A program made the translations under genes and the position numbers. A DNA stretch of 35,373 nucleotides from Thermotogaceae bacterium (GTDB lineage Bacteria; Thermotogota; Thermotogae; MWEM01): contig JASUTC010000010.1 of NCBI GenBank assembly GCA_030445775.1, positions 1-35,373 of the forward strand. The letters run 5' to 3'. Numbering within the stretch: the first letter of the stretch is position 1; each line of letters starts with the position of its first letter. The notes under the pieces are model-generated. The model saw only the letters and a program-made list of their open reading frames with translations. It did not search any database and had not been told where the DNA came from. This document shows, piece by piece, positions 1 to 8,077 of this stretch.

Positions 1-153
1 TTTAACCAAACCTAATTCCGATGGTTGTACCTGATATATACCGGTTGCAAAGTATATTCCAATGATAATTAATATCACCAAAATCGAAAAGGTACTAATG
101 AATTTCTTTATCTTTTCAATTGTATCTTGGCGTCTTTCAAAATCTCCTTCCAT
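1..153 (-). CDS. hflK: HflK/SPFH-family membrane protease regulator, N-terminal part (truncated by window edge)
   Basis: Minus-strand translation from ATG at 153: MEGDFERRQDTIEKIKKFISTFSILVILIIIGIYFATGIYQVQPSELGLVK, a typical HflK N-terminus with TM helix and 'YQVQPSE.G' motif. Confidence 0.7.
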   Translation of the reverse strand, partial: MEGDFERRQDTIEKIKKFISTFSILVILIIIGIYFATGIYQVQPSELGLVK

Positions 154-172
154 TCTTACACCTCCATGTTAT

Positions 173-943
173 TTAGCATTTTGGTAGTCCAAAAAGCGTT
201 GTTGTGTTTTCGTATAAAATTTCTTCTACATCTAGTATTGGTATGTTTTTTGTTTTTGAAATCTCTTGAGCAACGTATTCTACATAAGCTGGATCATTCC
301 GATGCCCTCGTTTTGGAACTGGTGTTAAATAAGGACAATCGGTTTCTAATAAAATTTTTTCAATAGGGATTTTTTTTAGGGTATCCCTCAATGAACTATT
401 TTTTTTAAAGGTGATAGGACCTCCGATTCCCAAAAACAGATTGAGATCCAGGAATTTTTTGGCATGATTATAACTGGACAAAAAACTGTGAACAACACCT
501 CCAGCTTTAGGAATTCCTTCGGTATTTAAAATATCCAAAACATGCTCATAGGCATCACGTACATGTAAAACAACAGGCAAATTGGACTCCCTTGCATAGT
601 TTAGAAATCGAATAAAGCATTTTCTTTGTTTTTCCTCTGAAGAGTAATTTTTATAAAAATCCAAACCAATTTCGCCAATACCAACCACTTTGTCCATTTT
701 TGAAAGGTCTGTAACCAGCTTAAAGACATCCTCAGTTAAATGTTTTGCATCATGAGGATGAACCCCAACAACCGCAAATACCCTTTCGTTTTTATAGGCT
801 AATGTAACAGCTTTTTGGGATGTTTTTGAATCTACTCCAATTTCTATTATGTATTTCAGTTTTCCGCCCAATGAATCCAGGATTTCTTTCCTGTCTTTAT
901 CAAACTGTTCATCCCAAAGATGGGTATGGGTGTCTATCCACAT
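173..943 (-). CDS. tatD: TatD family metal-dependent hydrolase (DNase)
   Basis: WIDTHTHLWDEQFDKDR, VGVHPHDA, GEIGLDFY, LETDCPYLTPVPKRGHRNDP motifs. Confidence 0.93.
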   Translation of the reverse strand: MWIDTHTHLWDEQFDKDRKEILDSLGGKLKYIIEIGVDSKTSQKAVTLAYKNERVFAVVGVHPHDAKHLTEDVFKLVTDLSKMDKVVGIGEIGLDFYKNYSSEEKQRKCFIRFLNYARESNLPVVLHVRDAYEHVLDILNTEGIPKAGGVVHSFLSSYNHAKKFLDLNLFLGIGGPITFKKNSSLRDTLKKIPIEKILLETDCPYLTPVPKRGHRNDPAYVEYVAQEISKTKNIPILDVEEILYENTTTLFGLPKC

Positions 944-950
944 CTTTCAT

Positions 951-2003
951 TCAACCTTTCATCAGTTTAGCTAAGTTTTCTTTATAAGGAGGATATACGA
1001 TGCCTTTTTCTGTCACGATTGCAGTTATATTTTCTGCCTGTGATACGTCAAATGCCGGATTATAAACAGAAATATTTTCAGGAGCAACCCTTTCTCCCTT
1101 GAATGTGGTGATTTCTTCATGAGGTCTTTCCTCTATGGGGATTTCTTTTCCTGACGGTGTTTCCATATCTATTGTAGGAGTTGGGGCGGCTATATAAAAG
1201 GGAATCCCAAATTCTTTCGCTAATACAGATAATGTCATGGTCCCAATTTTATTTGCAGTATCACCGTTTGACGCAACCCGGTCACAACCAACGATTACTG
1301 CATCCACCTTTCCTTGGGACATAACCACACCGGCCATATTATCACAGATCAGTGTAACATCCATACCAGCCTCAGATAATTCAAAAGCAGTCAATCGAGC
1401 CCCTTGATTGTAAGGACGTGTTTCATCGGTAAAAATTTTAAATTTCCAGCCTCTTTCGTGTCCAAGATACATAGGCGCCGTTGCAGTTCCATATTGATAG
1501 GTTGCCAATGCTCCCGCATTACAATGAGTCAACAAACCATTCCCTTTTTTTAAAAGCGTTAGGAGCTTTTCGCCGATACTTTTACATATTTCAACATCTT
1601 CTTTGTTGATCAGCACAGCTTCTGACAGTAATTCTTTTTTTATCTCCTCCGGTTCTTTTTCGTGATTTCTTTTGGCAGTTGCTATCATTCTTTTAATTGC
1701 CCAAGCCAAGTTTACCGCTGTTGGTCTGGCCTTTACAAGGTAGTCACCGTTGTCCTTCAATTGATTCAAGAGCGCTTTTGAATCCCCTTTAAATTCAAGG
1801 ACCGATAAATACATTCCATAAGCAGCCGTTATACCAATCAATGGAGCCCCTCTTAACTCCATATCTTTAATGGCATGGAAGACTTCCTCTATCGTTTTTC
1901 TTTTATTGTATACGATCTTGTTTGGAAGCTGCCTTTGATCTAAGATTTGTAAATGGTCATCTTTAAAGATTATTGGTAATAGTTGTTCACTCAATCCATT
2001 CAC
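951..2003 (-). CDS. mtnA: S-methyl-5-thioribose-1-phosphate isomerase
   Basis: ELRGAPLIGITAAYG, RPTAVNLAWAI, LLTHCNAGALAT, DRVASNGDTANKIGT motifs of MtnA/eIF2B-like isomerases. Confidence 0.93.
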   Translation of the reverse strand: MNGLSEQLLPIIFKDDHLQILDQRQLPNKIVYNKRKTIEEVFHAIKDMELRGAPLIGITAAYGMYLSVLEFKGDSKALLNQLKDNGDYLVKARPTAVNLAWAIKRMIATAKRNHEKEPEEIKKELLSEAVLINKEDVEICKSIGEKLLTLLKKGNGLLTHCNAGALATYQYGTATAPMYLGHERGWKFKIFTDETRPYNQGARLTAFELSEAGMDVTLICDNMAGVVMSQGKVDAVIVGCDRVASNGDTANKIGTMTLSVLAKEFGIPFYIAAPTPTIDMETPSGKEIPIEERPHEEITTFKGERVAPENISVYNPAFDVSQAENITAIVTEKGIVYPPYKENLAKLMKG

Positions 2004-2009
2004 TCCTTG

Positions 2010-4583
2010 TTAATTGTCCAACCATCTGATTAGCGCCGTATCGTGTTTATGAGCTAATAGTTCGTTGTGAGGGATGACTCTGATACTGTAATCATAACGA
2101 CCTCTTTCCGGCAATTTGGCCTTTCCTCGATAGATATAGGTGTTGTGAAGGGTTTGCTTTTCTAATTCCATTGGAAAGATTTCGTATCCCTCCATCTCAT
2201 TATGAATATTATACCTGGCAAAGTAAAGTTCAACCGAGAGGTATTCAGGATCGATATCGCCTGCAAATAAGGTGGCTGTAAAATCAATTTCCATATCAAC
2301 GGGTATTTCGTCTCCCTGATTGTATTGAGTCTCAGTATTGATTCTCACAGCTTCCCACTCTGCTCTTATTTTTCTTTTCCAGGAAGACAATTCTTTAGCA
2401 TTTTTGTAATCATCGCCTTTTAAGAGCTGTCCATATTGATAAGCCGGAATATATAGTTTATTCAAATAATCAATGAGCATACGATGTGTGTTAAATTCAG
2501 GGATACAAGTTTTCATTGAATGCCTCATCACCTTGATGAATCCACCCGGTAATCCTTCCTCATTTCTTTCATAATAAAGGGGAATAATTTCTTTTTCCAA
2601 AGTATCATAAAAACTTACGGCATCAACGGTATCCTGAATATTTGTATTCTCATATTCTCGTCCATCGCCTATTACCCATCCGTTGTTTCCGTTATACCCT
2701 TCGACCCACCAACCGTCAAGGACACTGAAGTTGACACCTCCGTTGACGGGAACCTTCTGACCACTGGTTCCGCTGGCTTCATGAGGTCTTCTTGGAGTGT
2801 TTAACCAGATGTCAACTCCCGAAACCAGATAACGGGCAACTTCCATATCATAATTTTCCAGGAAAACGATCTTGTCTTTAAAAGGTTCTTCTCTCGTGAT
2901 TTCATAAATTCTCTTAATCAGCTCTTGACCTGGTTTATCTGCAGGATGTGCCTTTCCGGCAAATACAAACTGAACGGGACGCTCTGAATTAGTGATGATA
3001 TTCTTTAATCGATCAAGATTTCTCAATAAGAGTGTTGCTCGTTTATAAGTGGCAAATCTTCTGGCAAAACCGATGGTTAATGTGTCAGGATCCAAGATGC
3101 TTTCGATTTCGCGAAGCTGTTCGATGGTTTCTCCGTTTCTTTCCCTCTGGAGTTTAATTCTCTGATGGATAAACTCGACCATTGACTTTTTCATTTTATT
3201 CGTTACATTCCATAATACTTTATCGGGGATGTCTTCTAACTTTTTCCAGAAATCTTTGTTGGGAATGTTGAATTTCCAATCCTGAAGATATTCGTCATAC
3301 ATGGCCCTCATATCGTTATTCAACCATGTCTCCAGATGAATACCGTTGGTCACATGATCAATGGGGATCTCTTGTACGGGGATATCGTACCAGGCATTTT
3401 TCCACATTGCTCTTGAAACTTCGCCGTGTAATTTACTGACACCATTGTGCCAGGCTGTCATATTCAAGGCGAAAACCGTCAAGTTGAACAGATTATGGTC
3501 TCCATCTTTTTCTATTCCCAATTCCAAGAATTCTTTACGGGATATGGACAAGCGACTCCAAAAATGAGCAAAGTATTTTTCCATCAAATGTAAAGGAAAA
3601 GCATCATTACCAGCCGGGACAGGTGTGTGGGTTGTAAAAACCGTTTTGGCACGAACCGCTTCCAATGCTTCAAAGAACGTTAATGATTTACCCTCTACCA
3701 ATTCCCGTATTCTTTCCAATGCCATGAAAACAGAATGTCCTTCATTCATATGCCAAACACCTGGTTTGTAACCGGCCATTCTGACTGCACGAACACCCCC
3801 GATTCCCAATAAAATCTCTTGTTTTATTCTCATTTCTTGGCCACCGCCATACAATTGTGAAGTGATCTCTCTGAATTTGGGTGGATTTTCTTTAATATCC
3901 GTATCCAATAACAAAATAGTTGAACGCATGATTTGAACTTTCCAAACCTTGGCAACGAGGTTTCCATCAGGAAGGGTAACGCTTATTTTTATTTCTTCAT
4001 TTTGGTCATTTTTAATGGGAACAACGGAAAAATCCGCGAAATCATATTCTGGATAATCGGATTCCTGCCATCCCTGATTGTTGATTTTCTGCTGGAAATA
4101 ACCGTTTCTGTAAAGCAAGCCGACTCCCAATAACGGGATTCCCAAATCACTGGCGGATTTAACGTGATCACCTGCGAGAATTCCCAAACCCCCTGAATAG
4201 ATTGGCAGTGATTCGTGTAATCCAAATTCTGCAGAAAAATAAGCGATTAAGAAATTTTCTTTTTCATTTTCATCAAGTACTTCATTTGAGTAAAAATAAG
4301 TCTTTTTATCTGAAATATATTGATTGAATTTTTGATAGACTTGATCATATTTGTCTAAATATTCTTCAGAGCTGGCCGCCTTATCCAACCTTTTTTGGCT
4401 AATGTGCTTAAGGAATCTGACAGGATTTCTTTGCACAATTTCCCAAAGATAGGGGTTCATATCTTCAAATAAAGAACGAACTTCCGGATTCCAGGCGTTC
4501 CAAAAGCTATAAGCGATTTCACGGAGCCCTTTAATTCTGTCTGGTATATGAGGAACTACCGAAATACTGTTGAATTTGTTCAT
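2010..4583 (-). CDS. glgP: Alpha-glucan phosphorylase (GT35, short/archaeal-type)
   Basis: AYFSAEFGLHESLPIYSGGLGILAGDH, VWHMNEGHSVF, TTHTPVPAGNDAF, GIHLETW, FAGKAHPADKPGQ, EASGTSGQKVPVNGGVNFSVLDGWW motifs. Confidence 0.93.
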   Translation of the reverse strand: MNKFNSISVVPHIPDRIKGLREIAYSFWNAWNPEVRSLFEDMNPYLWEIVQRNPVRFLKHISQKRLDKAASSEEYLDKYDQVYQKFNQYISDKKTYFYSNEVLDENEKENFLIAYFSAEFGLHESLPIYSGGLGILAGDHVKSASDLGIPLLGVGLLYRNGYFQQKINNQGWQESDYPEYDFADFSVVPIKNDQNEEIKISVTLPDGNLVAKVWKVQIMRSTILLLDTDIKENPPKFREITSQLYGGGQEMRIKQEILLGIGGVRAVRMAGYKPGVWHMNEGHSVFMALERIRELVEGKSLTFFEALEAVRAKTVFTTHTPVPAGNDAFPLHLMEKYFAHFWSRLSISRKEFLELGIEKDGDHNLFNLTVFALNMTAWHNGVSKLHGEVSRAMWKNAWYDIPVQEIPIDHVTNGIHLETWLNNDMRAMYDEYLQDWKFNIPNKDFWKKLEDIPDKVLWNVTNKMKKSMVEFIHQRIKLQRERNGETIEQLREIESILDPDTLTIGFARRFATYKRATLLLRNLDRLKNIITNSERPVQFVFAGKAHPADKPGQELIKRIYEITREEPFKDKIVFLENYDMEVARYLVSGVDIWLNTPRRPHEASGTSGQKVPVNGGVNFSVLDGWWVEGYNGNNGWVIGDGREYENTNIQDTVDAVSFYDTLEKEIIPLYYERNEEGLPGGFIKVMRHSMKTCIPEFNTHRMLIDYLNKLYIPAYQYGQLLKGDDYKNAKELSSWKRKIRAEWEAVRINTETQYNQGDEIPVDMEIDFTATLFAGDIDPEYLSVELYFARYNIHNEMEGYEIFPMELEKQTLHNTYIYRGKAKLPERGRYDYSIRVIPHNELLAHKHDTALIRWLDN

Positions 4584-4612
4584 GCTTAACCTCCTTAAGC
4601 AATATTGGGTTT

Positions 4613-4621
4613 ATTATAGCA
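4613..4621 (-). promoter_or_regulatory. Putative extended -10 promoter element (TGCTATAAT) upstream of the glucan phosphorylase gene
   Basis: Minus strand reads TGCTATAAT about 30 bp upstream of the ATG at 4583; same 9-mer seen upstream of the UbiB-like and LacI genes. Confidence 0.5.
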
Positions 4622-4632
4622 TATACCATTAC

Positions 4633-5460
4633 TTAGTTTTTTTTGTTCATCGAGGTTTTCTTTTCCTTTTTTAAAAGAGTTGAAAGGAAAAATGATGCAG
4701 CCAACAAAAGAATGATCATAGCACCTGAGGGGATGTTTAAATAGAACGAAAGCCACAGACCGGTCAGGCTGATCCCCATTCCAATCAAACTGGATAGAAT
4801 CATCAGCCTTTTCAGATCAAAAGTGAATCTTTTGGCAATTGCGGTTGGTGTAGTCAATAACGCAATAACGAGTATGATCCCCACAACTCGAATTAAAACT
4901 ACGATACTTAAGGCAATAAGCAAAAACATGAAATAATCCATAAATCGTGTATTCATACCTATCACAAAAGAAAATTCATCGTCAAACAGATAGGACAACC
5001 ACTTACTGAAAAAAGCGACGATTACCAAAACGGTAAAAAGAACCAAACCAAGAATAACGTACAGATCAAAACGGGTTACGGTAAGAATATCACCAAACAA
5101 ATACGATGCCATATCCGGAGGATAGCCTGGAGAAAGGTAGATAAACAAGATACCCAAAGCCATACCCGTTGACCATAAAATTCCGATCATTGTATCCGTA
5201 TTGGTATTGGTTTTTCTTTTGATGGAAGTAATTAACAGGGAAGAACCGGCTGAGAAGATAAGAGCACCCAATATGGGTTCAAATCCCAGCCAATAACCCA
5301 GACCGATTCCGCCAAAAGCGGTATGGGCTATGCCGCCACTCATCATAACAAGTTTTTTTTCCACAACGATTGTTCCAATGATGCCGCACACGACACTTGC
5401 CATTATGGCAGTTAGTAAGGCATTCTGCATAAATTGGTAATTCAAAATGGCTTCAATCAT
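4633..5460 (-). CDS. znuB: Metal (Zn/Mn) ABC transporter permease, ZnuB family
   Basis: GIIGTIVVEKKLVMMSGGIAHTAFGGIGLGYWLG typical of ABC-3 permeases; start taken as ATG at 5460 overlapping the ATPase stop (ATGATTGA) rather than the 5544 ORF start. Confidence 0.88.
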   Translation of the reverse strand: MIEAILNYQFMQNALLTAIMASVVCGIIGTIVVEKKLVMMSGGIAHTAFGGIGLGYWLGFEPILGALIFSAGSSLLITSIKRKTNTNTDTMIGILWSTGMALGILFIYLSPGYPPDMASYLFGDILTVTRFDLYVILGLVLFTVLVIVAFFSKWLSYLFDDEFSFVIGMNTRFMDYFMFLLIALSIVVLIRVVGIILVIALLTTPTAIAKRFTFDLKRLMILSSLIGMGISLTGLWLSFYLNIPSGAMIILLLAASFFLSTLLKKEKKTSMNKKN

Positions 5461-6235
5461 GATAGATCTCCTCATCTTCTTGAAATACTCTATGGGGTAC
5501 TCCGTGTGCAATAAGATCCACCGGGCAACCAAAGGTACCATCAATGGCCTTTTGAGTTAATGGATCTGAACCATGGTAATGAATTTTTTTGTTTAAACAG
5601 GCAACAGTATCAAAATAAGATGAAATAGCACTCATGTCATGGGTTGCGATCAGAATGGTCATTTGGGGGATTAAATTGTGAAGCAGCTGATAAATTTGGT
5701 TTTTTGTTTGTGTGTCGATACTGGCTGTCGGTTCATCCAACAGTAGAATTTTGGGGTCCTTTGCCAACGCCCTTCCAATCAATACCCTTTGTAATTGACC
5801 TCCCGATAATTGCCCGATCTGTCTTTTTTTTAATTCTAACAAACCCAGTTGATTTAATATATCGTGGGTATTTTGTATGTCTTCCTGGGAATATCGTTTA
5901 AAAGGGAGTAGATGATTTTTTAAGGTACCGGATAAGATAACCTCTTCAACTCTTATAGGGAATTTTCGATCAAACTGTGCTGCTTGAGGGACATATCCCA
6001 ACCAACCCTGTTCTCTTGCCTTATTCAAATCTTTATCAAAGATTTGAACTGAGCCGGAATCTGGCCTGATTAAGCCCGTAATAACCTTTAAAAGAGTTGT
6101 CTTCCCTCCACCGTTTGGACCTATGATCGCACTCATTTCAGAGGCGGGAAATTTTACTGTTATATCCGAAAGCACCTGAAAATCCTCAAAGGATACATTA
6201 ACCTTTGTTAATGAGACGGCATATTTTGTACCCAT
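5453..6235 (-). CDS. znuC: Metal ABC transporter ATP-binding protein
   Basis: Walker A GPNGGGKTTLLK, signature LSGGQLQRVLIGRAL, Walker B ILLLDEPTASID. Confidence 0.92.
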   Translation of the reverse strand: MGTKYAVSLTKVNVSFEDFQVLSDITVKFPASEMSAIIGPNGGGKTTLLKVITGLIRPDSGSVQIFDKDLNKAREQGWLGYVPQAAQFDRKFPIRVEEVILSGTLKNHLLPFKRYSQEDIQNTHDILNQLGLLELKKRQIGQLSGGQLQRVLIGRALAKDPKILLLDEPTASIDTQTKNQIYQLLHNLIPQMTILIATHDMSAISSYFDTVACLNKKIHYHGSDPLTQKAIDGTFGCPVDLIAHGVPHRVFQEDEEIYHD

Positions 6236-6236
6236 C

Positions 6237-7076
6237 TTATTCTCCTAAAACTTCTAAAAAGATTTGACCCATTTCTCTCAAATTGTTCAAGTAATCAGGT
6301 GATAGAGGATCCAATTGCAAAGCTTTCCCTCCGATTTCATGGGCGAATGATTCCGTTTGAGAACTGTCGATTTCAGCCTGATAAAAAATGACCTTGTAGT
6401 CATTCTTTTTTGCCAATTCAAGCATCTCGGTAATTTTTCTTGGAGTTGCTTTTTTTCCGTTTTCTTCCAAAGCGTGCATGGTTAATGAATAATCATCGGC
6501 GAAATAGCCAAAAGAAGGATGATAACAAAAAAAGCCGCTGCTATTCACTTGAGAGAGCTTTTCTTTCAATTCTTTATCAAGTTGTTTTAATTGATAGATA
6601 TATTCATCGGCGTTTTGAATATAATCGTTGCAGTGTTGGTCATCAATTGAGCATAAATGATCCTTTATGGATTCAATCATGATGATAACCCGTTTCGGAG
6701 AAAGCCAAATGTGGGGGTCTCGTCCTCCACCATCAAAAAACCTGGGATCATAAACTGAATCCACTTCTTCTTCCAGATGAATAATCTTTACACTCGGAGC
6801 GTTTTTTGCAACCTTGGGTAAGACATTTGATTCCTCTGCGGGTACACCGATGGTGAAATAAACAGCGGATTTTGAAAAATCGACAATTTGCCTTGCGGTC
6901 GGTGCATAATTGGATGGGCTATACCCCGGGGGAATGATTACCGTTACATTTACCAAATCCTTTCCAACGGCTTCAACAAACGTTTTTTGAGGTACAATGG
7001 AAACTGCTACATTTATGGCAGAAAAAACTGTTAATGTATACAATGACAAGAATAACAACAGAATCGTTTTTTTCAT
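6237..7076 (-). CDS. znuA: Metal ABC transporter substrate-binding protein (ZnuA/TroA-like)
   Basis: Signal peptide; SIVPQKTFVEAVG, GGRDPHIWLSPKR, FCYHPSFGYFADDYSL motifs. Confidence 0.9.
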   Translation of the reverse strand: MKKTILLLFLSLYTLTVFSAINVAVSIVPQKTFVEAVGKDLVNVTVIIPPGYSPSNYAPTARQIVDFSKSAVYFTIGVPAEESNVLPKVAKNAPSVKIIHLEEEVDSVYDPRFFDGGGRDPHIWLSPKRVIIMIESIKDHLCSIDDQHCNDYIQNADEYIYQLKQLDKELKEKLSQVNSSGFFCYHPSFGYFADDYSLTMHALEENGKKATPRKITEMLELAKKNDYKVIFYQAEIDSSQTESFAHEIGGKALQLDPLSPDYLNNLREMGQIFLEVLGE

Positions 7077-7450
7077 TTTTCTTTGTCCCCTTTACATTTT
7101 TCACAAAGACCTGTGAAATAGAATATATGTGAATTGATTTGAAAACGATGTTCTTTCAACACAACCTCTTCTAAGGCTTTTGCCGCGCATACGTCAAAAA
7201 TCTGAATATCCGAGCAACGTTCACAATAAAGAAAATGCTTGAATCTGTTTTTACAAAAAAAGAACCTGACCGTTTTTCCAAAAGAAGCTGATTCTATATA
7301 GTTCTTTTCTTCCAAAAAATCCAATGCGCGATATACAGTTGATAGATTCATTTTTTCATTTAATCTTTTTTTTATCTGTTCGGTTCTCAAGGGCTTATCG
7401 GCCTTTTTTAAAACTTCATATATCATTTGACGCTTTTTTGTAAATTGCAT
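7073..7450 (-). CDS. zur: Fur-family metalloregulator, probably Zur of the downstream znu genes
   Basis: KKRQMIYEVLKKADKPLRTEQIKKRLNEKMNLSTVYRALDFLEE plus HFLYCERCSDIQIF and CEKC; ATG at 7450 preceded by GGAG preferred over the TTG at 7468; heads the znuACB genes. Confidence 0.82.
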   Translation of the reverse strand: MQFTKKRQMIYEVLKKADKPLRTEQIKKRLNEKMNLSTVYRALDFLEEKNYIESASFGKTVRFFFCKNRFKHFLYCERCSDIQIFDVCAAKALEEVVLKEHRFQINSHIFYFTGLCEKCKGDKEK

Positions 7451-7517
7451 TTCACCACTACTCCGCAAATCATTCGCAATTATTTATATTATTCTATCAT
7501 ATTTAGCTTAATTATGC

Positions 7518-7545
7518 AAAAAGGACCGATTTTAACGGTCCTTTT
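7518..7545 (-). terminator. Intrinsic terminator ending the nine-gene operon
   Basis: AAAAAGGACCG-ATTTTAA-CGGTCCTTTT inverted repeat; minus-strand reading ends in a T run downstream of the stop at 7604. Confidence 0.75.
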
Positions 7546-7603
7546 ATGTTTCAGATAAACTGATTTTTAGAAAGTTTTTAACTATTTGTTGAGATGATTG
7601 GAT

Positions 7604-8077
7604 TTATTTGAAATTCTCATCTTCTATGACTTGAACCTGCTTAAAGGCGTTGGTGAGGAAATCTTTTTTGAATTCAAATCCTTCAAGGAATTCGGTGTTT
7701 AACCATCTGTCCAACATGTCAATGGCTTCCTGAGGAGCCAATTTCCAGCCACCCATGGTTAGAATGTTTGCGTTGTTAATAACTTTACACATCTTTGCTG
7801 CATAAGAACCTTCAACAACAGCTGCATAAACTCCTTTAAACTTATTCGCAACAATAGACATTCCCATGCCAGTACCACAGCATAGTAATCCTTTATCATA
7901 TTCTCCGGATTGAACCTTTTTTGCTACTTTTGGGGCTACTTCATAATAAGCTTGAAAATCTTCAAGGCTTTGCATTCCCAGATCTTCCACCTGGTATCCA
8001 TTTTCGATTAAATGCTCTTTTAATGCTTCTTTGAGTGGAAAACCGGATTTATCTGCACCGATAACAATTTTTTTCAT
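7604..8077 (-). CDS. sqwI: RpiB/LacAB-family sugar isomerase; candidate 4-deoxy-4-sulfoerythrose isomerase (SqwI-like)
   Basis: RpiB fold motifs GADKSGFPLKEALKEHL, LLCCGTGMGMSIVANK, LNTEFLEGF; atypical residues at canonical phosphate and ring-opening positions; operon context. Confidence 0.7.
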   Translation of the reverse strand: MKKIVIGADKSGFPLKEALKEHLIENGYQVEDLGMQSLEDFQAYYEVAPKVAKKVQSGEYDKGLLCCGTGMGMSIVANKFKGVYAAVVEGSYAAKMCKVINNANILTMGGWKLAPQEAIDMLDRWLNTEFLEGFEFKKDFLTNAFKQVQVIEDENFK

